From Muscardinus avellanarius (lineage: Eukaryota; Chordata; Mammalia; Rodentia; Gliridae): a stretch of 64,000 nucleotides of DNA. Below, piece by piece: positions 33,957 through 44,828 of the stretch. Position 1 is the stretch's first letter. Each line of letters starts with the position of its first letter. A program made the position numbers and the translations under genes. The stretch spans positions 54,301,477 to 54,365,476 of the forward strand of contig OY726574.1 in assembly GCA_963383645.1 (NCBI GenBank), written 5' to 3'. The notes under the pieces are model-generated. The model did not search any database. It saw nothing but the letters and a program-made list of their open reading frames with translations, and had not been told where the DNA came from.

Positions 33957-35848
33957 AAATCATTTACCTCTCAAGCAGCATCTGCAGACGGCCGTTGCTG
34001 ACGAACTATTCTCTATTATCTGGAACTCCCATGATCTTAGCCCATGTCTTGTTGATTCTGTAATATTCTTAGTTTCTGCAGTTAGAAACATTTTGCCATA
34101 TAGGAGTGTTATGAAAAAACACCATTACTGTGAAAACCACTATATAAGAGCTGGGTTCAAGGTATCCTGAGACTAAAGAAAGAGGCTGGCAGGTCAGGAT
34201 CGCAGGGTGCAATTTAGTGGGGGCCTAGAAAGAGAAGTACAGGTGGGTCCCTGCAATATAGGTTGGAGGAAGGGACCATGTAGTGTTGTGGACAAAAGAG
34301 CCTTCATCCAGCGGTGGCGCACGCTTGTCATCCCAGCATTTGGGAGGCAGAGACCCGAGGATCTTTGTTCATGGACAGCCTCAGCTACTTAGGCCCTCCT
34401 TAACTTAGTGAGACTCTGTTTCAAAATAAAGAATACAAAATAGGGCAGGGGATGTAGCTCAGAGGTAGAATGCCCCTGGGTTCCATCCCCAGACCCACAA
34501 AAAATAAAAGACTAAAGATAGGGCTGGGGGTGTAGCTCGAAGGTAGAATGCCCCTGGGTTCCATCTCCAGTACTGCAAAAAAAAAAAAAAAAAAAAAAAA
34601 AACCTTCCAGAATATACTTGATTAATCTGAAGCTAAACTCTAAGACATCAGGCACCTTCCTGGACCTGGACCTGGTCGTAAAGCTCCGGCTCCTGTTTTA
34701 ATAGTTTTGTTTATTTGAGGATGCTGGGGAAACTGGCCATGGTTACTCAGGGCCAGTTATGGATGTTATGACCTGAGACAGCTGCAGGCAGGTCAAGCTG
34801 GATCCCTACACATGGCACAGCTGAAGGAAACAAGAGGGCAAAAGGATAAACAAAAGGGGAAGGGAAGGCTATTGATACTAAGGTCCTCGTCTAACATAGT
34901 TGCAGTGTTTGCTCGTCAAACAAGAGATGGAGGTTTAAGCATGTTAAAAATTTCAAAGCTGGCCATGGTGGTGCATGCTTGTGATCACGGTACTTGGGAG
35001 ACTGAGACAGGATGATCATAGATTCAAGGCCAGCCTGAGCAAGTAAGTGAGACTCGCATCAACCTAGCGAGGCCTTGTTTCCAAATAAAATTGGGCTAGG
35101 GAAATAACAGAGGAATAACCCTGGCCCTGGATTCTATCTTCAGTACAAAAAAAAAAAATTAATTTAGGCTGGGGATGGTGGCACATACCTGTAATTCTAG
35201 TACTTGGGAGACTGAGCCAGGAGGATCACAGGTTTGAGGCCAGCAGCCCACAGTAACATAGTGAGACCCTGTTTCAAAATGAAAAATAAAAGCCGGGCGC
35301 AGTGGTGCACACTTGTAATCTCAGCATTTGGGAGGCTAAGACAGAAGGATCACAGGTTTGTGGTTTGTGACCAGCCGCAGCTACTACTTAATGAGGCCCT
35401 TTGCCTCGGTGTAGCTCGGAGATAGAAAGCCCCTGGGTTCGTTTCCTATTAATCACTCCCCACCTACACACACACTCAACTGAACTAATAAAACATGGTA
35501 ATTACAAAAATAGGAAGAAAGGCCAGGTGTGGTGGTACATGCCTGTAATCTTAGTACTAGGGAGGCTGAGATGGGGAGATCACAGTTTTGAGGCCAGCCT
35601 CAGCAACTTATCAAGGTCTTTAGCAACTTAGGGAAACCCTGTTTGTTTCAAAATTAAAAATGAGCCAGGCATGGTGGCGCACGCTTGTAATCTCAGCATT
35701 CGGGAGGCTGAACCCAGAGGATCTCAGATCACAGACAGCCTCAGCTACTTAGGCCCTCTGCAACTCAGTGAGACCTGGTTTCAAAATAAAGAATAAAAAA
35801 CTAGGGCAGGAGGCCATATGCCCCAGGGTTCCATCCCCAGACACGCTA

Positions 35849-35879
<31 letters not shown>

Positions 35880-36975
35880 AAAAAGGGGCTGGAGGGGGGA
35901 GGAATGTGGCTCTGATGTAAAATGCCCCTGAGTTCAATCCCCAGTACCAAAAAAAAAAAAAAAAGAAAAGAAAAAAGGAAAAGAAGGAAGAAAGAAAAGA
36001 AAAGAATGAAAGGAAGGAAGGGTAAGGTTAGTTGCCTGTGATAAGTAGGATTAAGAGCTGAGAGGAGATGAGAGATCTATTTCTCTTTTGAGGGTGCTGG
36101 GGGTACTGAGGATTGAACCCAGAGGCATTCTATTTCTGAGCTACTCTCTCAGTCCTATTTTTTATTAAATTCCAAGGGGCCTCACTAAATTGGAAAGGGC
36201 CTCACGAAGTAGTTGAGGCTGGCTGTGAACTTGCAGTCCTCCTGTCTCAGCCTCCCACGTACTGAGATTGCAAGTGTGTGCCCCCATGCCAGAATGGCAT
36301 GGGGAGAGGGTGGTCCGAGCCAATTCACCACCCCCCTTTCTTTCTCTTTAAATGTTTTCCTGTTATTACTTAAATTTGTTTTTTCGGGTCTGGGGATGGA
36401 ACCCAGAGGCATTTGACCTCTGACCTACACCCCCAGACCTATTTTATACTTTTTATTTGGAAACAGGGTCTCTTAAACCAGCGCAGCTGGCTTCGAACCT
36501 GCGCGATTCTCCTGTCTCCGCCTCCCAAGCGCGGGGATTACAAGCGTGTGCCACCACGCCCGGCCCCTACCCAATTTTTTATTCTTTATTTTGAAACAGG
36601 GTCTCACTGAGTTGCAGAGGGCCTCACTAAGTAGCTGAGGCTGCCCAAGAACCGCGTTCCTCAGGTCTCAGCCTCCCGAATGCTGGGATTACAAGCGTGG
36701 GCCATCATGCCCGGCTCTATTACTTGAATTTTAAATCTTGTACAAGTATTGCTTCCCTAATTTTAAAAGTAGATAACTTTAAAGTACCCTTTCTATTTGG
36801 GTGAAGTGGTGCACACCTGTAAGTCCAGTACTAGAGAGGTTAAGGCAGAAGGATTGCAAGTTTGAGACCCACCTCAGTGACTTAGCAAGACTCTGTCTCA
36901 AATTAAAAAGTAAGAGGGGCTGGGAGTGTAACTCAGTGGTGGAGTGCCCCCAGGTTGATCCCCAGGACCATACAC

Positions 36976-37104
36976 AAAAAAAGAATTCTCAGCATAGGCA
37001 TGTATGAATGTGTTGCTTCGAATCTCATACCACACTGTGTAATTACAATGCACCAATAAAGTATAAAGAAAAATAAGTGATAAAATCAAAATAAAAAAAA
37101 GAAT
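36976..37104 (+). mobile_element. Short L1-type 3' end
   Basis: Ends in ATTACAATGCACCAATAAA (37042-37060) followed by an A-rich tail. AAAAAAAGAATT-like sequences on both sides suggest target-site duplication. Strongly 5'-truncated. Confidence 0.5.
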
Positions 37105-37631
37105 TGTTGACATAGGTTAGCTACTCACTGTGCACTGAGAGATCACCTGGAAAAGCGCAGCATGTGGAAACATCAGTATTACTCTTCTTTTAAGTGTGAT
37201 GAACAGTGACTTTAAAAACACTGCCGGGCGTGGTGGTGCACGCTTGTAATCCCCGCGCTTGGGAGGCGGAGGCGGGAGGATCGCGCAGGTTTGAAGCCAG
37301 CTGCACTGGCTTAAAAGGCCCTGTTTCCAAAAATAAAAAAGCGAGCCGGGCGTGGTGGCGCACGCTTGTAATCCCAGCATTTGGGAGGCTGAGACCAGAG
37401 GTTGGGGTTCACAGACAGTCTCAGCTACTTAGTGAGGCCCTCCGCAACTCAGTGAGACCCTGTTTCAAAAAAAAAAAAAAAAAAAATTGGGCAGGGAGTG
37501 TAGCTCGGAGGTTGAATGCCCCTGGGTTCCATCCCCAGACCCGCAAAAATAAAATAAAATAAATAAAAAAGCATAAAATAGGTCTGGGAGTGTAGCCCAG
37601 AGGTAGAAGGGCTTCCAGGAACCCCAGTACC

Positions 37632-37699
<68 letters not shown>

Positions 37700-38419
37700 G
37701 CAAGCTGGGTGTGGTGGCGCACGCTTGTAATCCCAGCACTTGGGAGGCTGAGACAGGAGGATCGCACAGGTCCGAAGCCAACCTCAGCTACTTAATGAGG
37801 CTCTCAGCAACTTAGTGAGACCCTGTTTCCAAATAAAGTATAAAATAGGACTGGGAGTATAGCCCAGAGGTAGAAAAACCTCTGGATTCCACTCCCAGTA
37901 TCACACAAAAATATAAAAATAAACACAAAGAGCAGCTGGGCCTGGTGGCGCACGCTTGCAATCCCAGTATTTTGGGAGGTTTGAGGCCAGCCTAAGCAAT
38001 TTAGTAAGAGCCTGTTTCAGAATGAAATTTGTTTTTGTTTTTGGCGGTACTCCAAGCTACACTCCCAGCCCTATTTTTTCTTTATTTTGAAGCAGGATCT
38101 CACTGAGTTGCAAAGGACCTCACTAAGTACCTGAGGCTGGTCTCAAACAGGGATCCTCCTGTTTCACCCTCCCAAATGCTGGGATTGCAAGCGTGCACCA
38201 CCTCGCCTGGCTCAGAATAGAAATTTAAAGGGATTGTAGCTCAGAGATAAACTGCCCTTGGTTCAATCCTCAGCATGAAGGAGAAGGAGAAAGAGGAGAA
38301 GGAGAAGACAGCAAGGAGCTCACTTAATAGAGGCTGACCTCCTTATCCCGCGGCCTCGCTCTCACAGCCCACATGGCCCGCCCCTATCTTCGCCTGCAGT
38401 TCTCAGGTCCTCTGCCCCG

Positions 38420-38545
38420 CCCTGTCGCCTTCTCTCCTCTACCCTCCAGATGGAGTGCTATCTTAATATTTTTTCTACATTTTCTGACTCTGAGCTCCTT
38501 AAAGGCAGAGTTCATGAATACATTAACAAATACTTGTTGAATTAA
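38420..38545 (+). mobile_element. L2 3'-end remnant
   Basis: GAGCTCCTTAAAGGCAGAGT ... TTAACAAATACTTGTTGAAT then TAATGAA is the LINE-2 terminal pattern. A similar end lies at about 18,430-18,495 (GTGAGTGCTAAATAGTTGTT) and a reverse one at about 24,308-24,370. Confidence 0.5.
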
Positions 38546-39063
38546 TGAATTTGGCTGCTTCCTGTGTTTCTGTAGAACCCTCCTACCCCAACTGCCTCGC
38601 CCCACCTATAGGTGTCTTTCTCCTCTAATCATTTCTAACACCGTCATCTATTCATGCGGCAAATTCCCAGAATGCCCACTCCGTGCGGGGTCCGAGCCGG
38701 GCCCACGGGCCACAGAGATGAACATACGTGCACGTCACTGTCCAGCTATGGAGCAATGATTATGATATAATCATTACTATAGTGATTAATTAATGACTAA
38801 TTAATTAAGTATAGTGCTTCAGAGCATGACATGATCCTGAATTCTCTAACTGAATGAACTGTCAAATTTTTCTGAAGGAAAGTGAGCGCACGCATGTAAT
38901 CACAGCACTTGGGAGGCTGAGACAGGAGGATTGTGGTTCCCGGCCAGCCTCAGCTGCTTAGTGAGCCCTTTTGCAATTCAGTGAGACCCTGTTTCAAAAA
39001 CAAAGAATAAAAAATAGGGCTGGGGGTGTAGCTTGGAGGTAGAATCCCCTGGGTTCTATCCCC

Positions 39064-39110
<47 letters not shown>

Positions 39111-39841
39111 AGGACTGGAGGTGTAATTCAGAGGTGGAAAGCCCCTGAGTTCAATTTCCAGTACCCCCCCCAAAAAAATTGTAGTCTCTGGTTAGCTGAA
39201 TATGTACATGTGAAATCTGTGAATACAGAGAACTAGCTGGATGATCATACATCACTGATTTTTTTTTTTTTTGTACTAGAGATGGAACCTAGGGGCATTC
39301 TACCTCTGAACTACACTTCCAGCCCAATTTTTTTATTCCTTATTTTGTTTCTTTTTTTCTTTTTCTTTTTTGTTTGTTTGTTTTGTGGGTCTGAGGATGG
39401 AATCAGGGGATTCAACCTCCAAGCTACAACCCCTGCCATATTTTTTATTCTTTATTTTGAAACAGGGTCTCACTAATTTGCAGAGGGCCTCACTATGTAG
39501 CTGAGGCTGTCTGTGAACCGCGATCCTCCGGTCTCAGCCTCCCGAATGCTGGGATGACAAGTGTGCGCCACCACGCCCGGCTAAGACTGTTGATTTTCTA
39601 TCAAAGGAACGCTGCCCTCCTTGCGTGCTAGTCGGGTTTAGGGTTGTGTACCTGTGCCCTAGTAGACACTCTGTTTCCCAGGCTCCCATGCAGCTAGGTG
39701 TGGCCATGTAACTGTTTTCATGAGTGAAATGTGAATGGAAAAGACCTGTAAACGCTTTTGTTCTTTTTGCTTAAAAGGGAAGTGTTAGTTGGGCGCCGTG
39801 GTGCACGCTTATAATCCCTGGGTTTGGGAGGCTGAAACAGG

Positions 39842-40075
39842 AGGATCACAGGTTTTTGGGGTGTGTTTTTTTGTGGTGGTACTGGGGGTGGAACCCAGAG
39901 GCTTTCTACCTCCAAGCTATACTCCCAGACCCATTTATATTTTATTTTGGAAACAGGGTCTCACTAAGTTGCTGAGAGCCTCACTAAGTAGCTGAGGCTG
40001 GCTTCGAACCTGTGTGATCCTCCTGTCTCAGCCTCCCAAGCACGGGGATTACAAGCGTGCACCACCATGCCCGGC

Positions 40076-40128
<53 letters not shown>

Positions 40129-40342
40129 GCACTGGGGATGGAATCCTGGGGTGTTCTACCTCTGAGTTATACCCCCAGCCCTATTTTTTATTCTTTATTT
40201 TGAAACAGGGTCTCACTGAGTTGCAAAGGATCCCACTAAGTAGAAGCTGAGGCTGTCTGTGAACCACAACCCTCCCATCTCAGCCTCCCAAATGCTGGGA
40301 TTACAAGCATGTGCCACCATGCCCAGCTAGGATCACAGGTTT
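39842..40342 (-). mobile_element. Two minus-strand SINEs inside one 14-bp target-site duplication, nested in a + strand SINE
   Basis: AGGATCACAGGTTT at 39842-39855 and 40329-40342. Between lie two minus SINEs (about 39,873-40,075 and 40,124-40,328) joined by (TG)n. Outside, the host + SINE starts at 39788 and resumes after 40329. Gives three relative ages in one locus. Confidence 0.8.
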
Positions 40343-41263
40343 GATACCAACCTCAGCAATTTAGCAACTTGAACCCAGGGACATTCTACCTTTGAGCAAC
40401 GGCCCCAGCCGATTTTATTTCTTAGTTTGAAAAAGGGTTTCACTAGGTTGATGAGAGTCTCACTACTTGCTGAGGCTGTCCCAGAACCTGCAATCCTCCT
40501 GTCTCAGCCTCCCAAGTACTGGATTATTGGTGGAAGCCACCATGCCTGACTTGGGACTCTGTTTTTTTTTTTTTTTTTTTTTTTTTTTGGTGGTGGTGTT
40601 ACTGGGGATGGAACCCAGGAGCCTTCTACCTCCAGGCTACACTCCCAGACCTATTTTATATTTTTATAGTATTTAGTAGAAAAACAGGAACATTCAAATG
40701 GTACGTGCTATTGTTCCGGTCACTGTGACCAGGACTAAGAAAGACTGCTCATCTGGGTTGCTGGTGACAGCATGTCCTGTGGTGGCGGCCGGGCCAGCCC
40801 TCACTGCCGGCTCTCGTGACATAAGGAAATAAGACTCGGATCTAACCGTGAAGGTCCAGGGGCGGCAGTGTCTGTTTCCAGCGCCCCACCTTGCTCCGCT
40901 CCAGGGTACAGTTCTTTTTTTCTCTTTGCAATAAATTCCACGCTAGCAGCACATCCAAGGGTTTTGGCTCTTTATTTTTATACAGAGGTAAGAAAAGGAT
41001 CCATGGTAAATCTCAAATTGCAACACTATAAGAAAGTGTAGCAGCTTGTAATCCCAGTACTTGGGAGGCTGAGACAGGAGGATCTCAGTTCGTGGACAGC
41101 CTCAGCTACTTAGTGAGGCCCTCCACAACTTAGTGAGACCCTCTTTCAAAATAATTAATAAAAATTAGGGCTTGTGGTATAGCTTGGAGGTAGAATGCCC
41201 CTCGGTTCCATCCCAAGTACCACACACACACACACACACAAACTGTGGATATTAGCTATTTTC

Positions 41264-41309
<46 letters not shown>

Positions 41310-41368
41310 TGATAGGGATTGAACTGAGGGGCATTATACCTCTAAACTACATCCCCAGCCTTACTTTT

Positions 41369-41415
<47 letters not shown>

Positions 41416-42019
41416 TATTTGCGGTACTGGGGATGGAACCCAGGGGTATTCTACCTCTGAGCTACACTTGCAACCCAATTTTTTTTATTCTTTATTTTGA
41501 AACCGGGTCTCACTGAGTTGCAAAGGGCCTCACTAAGTAGCTGAGGTCGTCCACGATCCTCTGGTCTCAGCCTGCCAAATGCTGGGATTACAAGCGTGCG
41601 CCACCACGTCTGGCCTATTTTTACTTTGAAACAAATAGGTTTATCGAGAGCCTCACTACTTGTAGAGGCTGTCCTTGAACCTGCCTCCTGTCTCAGCCTC
41701 TCAAGTGCGGGGATTATAGATATATGCCACCATACCCGGCTTATATTAGCTATTTTTTGTGGTACTGGGGATAGAACCTGGGGGCATTCGACTTCCGAGC
41801 TACACCCCTTGCTCTATTTTTTATTCTTTATTTTGAAACAGAGTCTCACTAAGTTGCAGAGGGCCTCACTAAGTAGCTGAGGCTGTCCACAAACTGCCAC
41901 TCTCCAGTCTCAGCCTCCCGAATGCTGGGATTACGAGCATGTACCACCATGCCTGGCTTTATTAGCTATTTTTCATTTCACTTTTTTTGCAGTCTTTGCT
42001 AGAATAATGCTTCTGAAAA

Positions 42020-42450
42020 TACCGCTATGTCTTAATTTCCTGAACCCATGAGTATGTTGCCTCCCAAGAGGAACTCGCTGATGTGATTAAGTTACGGAAT
42101 TTAAGGTGAGGAGATTGTCCTGGGTCATCCAGGTGGGGCTATGTAATCCCCAGGAACCCGGTTAAAGAAGAGGCTGCAGCCAGAGAGGCGATTGATTTCT
42201 CAGTTGCAGCGGTGCCGTCTCAGGGATGGAGCCAGGGGACACGGGATGCAGATGGCCGTAGAGTTGGGACAGGTGCGACACAGATAGTCCTCCGGAACCT
42301 CCTCAAGAGGGATGTGGTCCCACCAACACTCAAGGCTAAGGCCGATCTTGGGTTTCTGACCACCGGAGATGTAGAATAATGAATTTGTATTGTTCTTTAG
42401 TCATTATGTTTGTGGTAACTGGTTATGGCAGCCATGGGCAACTAATATAT
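42020..42450 (+). mobile_element. Ancient MaLR/ERVL-type LTR fragment (tentative)
   Basis: Contains in order GATGTGATTAAGTTACGGAA, GTGAGGAGATTGTCCTGGGT, TTCTGACCACCGGAGATGTA and GAATTTGTATTGTTCTTTAG ... TTTGTGGTAACTGGTTATGG. These words belong to an old mammalian non-coding LTR-like repeat; the exact family is uncertain. No coding sequence is present. Confidence 0.5.
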
Positions 42451-43286
42451 CTTTTTTTTTTTCTTTCTGTCCATTTGGGGCAGCCCAGGTGCCATTCCTC
42501 AGAGCGTCTGGGTGGGAGGCTGAGCCAGACATTTCCTTCCTCATCCCTGGCTCGGAGAGTGCGGGCACCTCAGCCAACTGTGTATTCTTTGTGTGTGCAG
42601 TGCTGGAGATTGAATCCAAGTACATTCTGTGCCTGAGCCCCACCCCAGCTTGCTTGTTTGCTGGCTTTTTTTCTTTGTGGTACTGAGGGTTGAACCCAGA
42701 GGAATTCTTCTTTGAGCTACACCCTCAACTCCCCCCACCTTTTTTTTTTTTTTTTTTTTTTGCGGTACTGGGCATGAGACCCAGGGGTATTCAACCTCTG
42801 AGCTATATCCCCAGCCCTGATTTTTATTCTTTATTTTGAAACAGAGTCCCACTGAGTTGCAGAGGGCCTCACTAAGTAGCTGAGGCTGTCTGCGAACCTG
42901 GATCCTCTTTTCTCAGTCTCCCAAATACTGGGGTTACAAGTGTGTGTCAACACGCCCAGTTTCCTCAACCTTTTTTTTTTTTTTTTTTTTGGTGGTGGTC
43001 CTGGGGTTCCTAGAAGCCCTTCTACCTCTAGGATACACTCCCATGGGCTAAACTCCCAGACCTATTTTTTAACTTTTTTATGTGGAAACAGGGTCTCTTA
43101 AGCCAGCGAGGCTGGCTCTGAACCAGCGCCATCCTCCTGTTTCCACCTCCCAAGTGTGGGGATTACAAGCGTGTGTCACCACGCTCAGCCAAACCTTTTC
43201 TTTAAAAAAAATATATATTTATTTATTTATAGCACTTGAGGTTGAAGCCAGAGAGGCATTCTATCTCCAGACTCTCTGTCTATCTG

Positions 43287-43319
<33 letters not shown>

Positions 43320-44169
43320 TTTGTACTGGGAATTGGGGGATTGAACACAGGGGCATTCTACCTCTGAACTATACCCCATCCCTATTTTATTTTTTTATTT
43401 TCTGTAGTACTGGAAATTGAATACAGGTGCATTTTACCTCTGAGTTACACCCCCAACTTTCTATTTTTTATTTTATTTTTGTTTTTGGTGGGTCTGGGGA
43501 TGGAACGCAGGGGCATTCGATCTCTGAGCTACACCCTCTGACCTGTTTTTTATTCTTTATTTTGAAACTGGGTCTCACTGAGTTGCAGAGGGCCTCACTA
43601 AGCAGCTGAGGCTGTCCGTGAACCGCGATCCTCCGGTCTCAGCCTCCCAAATGCTGGGATTACAAGCATGTGCTATACCATGCCCAGCTTTATGTTTTAT
43701 TTTAAAACAGGATCTCTCTCACTAGGTTGGGAGTCTAAGTTGCTGAGGCTGGTCCTGAACCTGTGATCCTCCTGTCTCAGCCTCCCACATATGGGAATTA
43801 CAGGCATGTGCCATCACACCTGGCTCCTTTTTATTTTTATCACAAGCCAGGCATGGTAGCACATGCTTGTAATCCCAGTACTTGGGAGGCTGAGACAGGA
43901 GGATCGCAGGTTTACAGCCAGCCTCAGCTACTTAGGGACGCCCTCTGCAATTTAGTGAGACCTTGTTTCAAAATAAAGAATAAAAATTAGGGCTCAGGTA
44001 TAGCTTGGAGGTAGAATAGCCTTGGGTTCCATCCCCAGTACTGCAAAAGGAAAAAAAAAAAAAAGAAAAAAAAAAGAAAAACAAACAGGGCCTAGCTGAC
44101 TTACTGCATACCGGCCTTGAAGCTGTAGTCCTCTCGTACTACACTCCCCATCACGCCCCAGTAAAGAGG

Positions 44170-44390
44170 CCATGGAGGCAATGCGTGCATGCTTCAGTAA
44201 TCCTGCTCAGTCTTATTACAGCAGGAGTTAAGAAATTTAACAAACATATCAAAGTTAATCACTAAGCCAAATATGAGGAGGGAGGGGAAAGGGTGGGAAT
44301 TGGGGAAGGGCTAACTGGGTGATGAGTGTGCCTCTACCATCTTGTGCTCCTTTAAGATGTACGACTACAATGCACCAATAAAAAATTTAA
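44170..44390 (+). mobile_element. L1-type 3' end, second copy
   Basis: Shares with the composite element a G-rich purine tract, the phrase GGGGCTAACTGG (with small changes) and the terminal motif GACTACAATGCACCAATAAA (44363-44382). It has no minisatellite. A short A-rich tail follows and a SINE starts almost at once. Best read as a 5'-truncated LINE-1 of the same lineage. Confidence 0.65.
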
Positions 44391-44606
44391 AAATTAGCCA
44401 GGTGTGGTGGCGCACACTTGTAATCCCAGCATTTGGGAGATTGAGACAGGAGGATCGTGGTTTCGAGATACCTTGGCTACTACTTAGTGAGGCCCTTTGC
44501 AACTCAGTGAGACCCTGTTTCAAAATAAAGAATAAAAGAATAGGGCAGTGCAGGGCAGGGCATGTAGTTTGGAGATAAAATGCTTTTGGGTTCATTTCCA
44601 GTACCA

Positions 44607-44642
<36 letters not shown>

Positions 44643-44828
44643 GTACTGGGGATGGAACCCTTCTACCTCCAGGCTATACTCCCAGACCTATTTTATATTT
44701 TTATTTTGAAACAGGGTCTCTTAAGCCAGCAAGGCTGGCTTTGAACCTGCATGATCCTCCTTTCTCAGCCTCCCAAGTGCGGGGATTATAAGCTTGAGCC
44801 ACCACGTCTGGCCAAAAAACATTTTGAA
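44391..44828. repeat. SINE pair upstream of the composite element
   Basis: + SINE at 44395-44607 meets a minus type 2 SINE at about 44,608-44,815 at a long T tract. The composite element's target site starts 13 bp further on. Confidence 0.8.

Larger units (their letters stand above)
31601..38380. repeat. Intergenic region, proximal 6.8 kb: mainly + strand SINEs
   Basis: 31,601-31,960 is unique. + SINEs at 31965-32150, 32225-32390, 32470-32610, 32610-32805, 32993-33125, 33127-33325, 33482-33640, 34310-34585 (with two tRNA halves), 34965-35140, 35165-35290, 35290-35470, 35521-35650, 35660-35850, 36800-36975, 37222-37620 (one SINE nested in the linker of another), 37705-37910 and 37935-38020. 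Minus copies at 36090-36290, 36385-36565, 36566-36715 and 38035-38215. (CA)n at 37634-37696. 33,955-34,300 and 34,620-34,960 look unique. No gene recognised. Confidence 0.75.
38380..44170. repeat. Intergenic region, middle 5.8 kb: mainly minus-strand SINEs
   Basis: + SINEs at 38890-39065, 41043-41240 and 43843-44050. Minus copies at 39382-39585, 40373-40550, 40595-40665, 41420-41620, 41620-41740, 41755-41960, 42762-42960, 42990-43190, 43490-43690 and 43690-43830. Microsatellites: (CA)n 39068-39108, (TG)n 40078-40123, (TG)n 41263-41303, (ATTT)n 41371-41417, (CT)n about 43,295-43,320. 40,680-41,030 is unique sequence with an AATAAA at about 40,931; it could be an old LTR, but I cannot place it. 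Confidence 0.7.
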
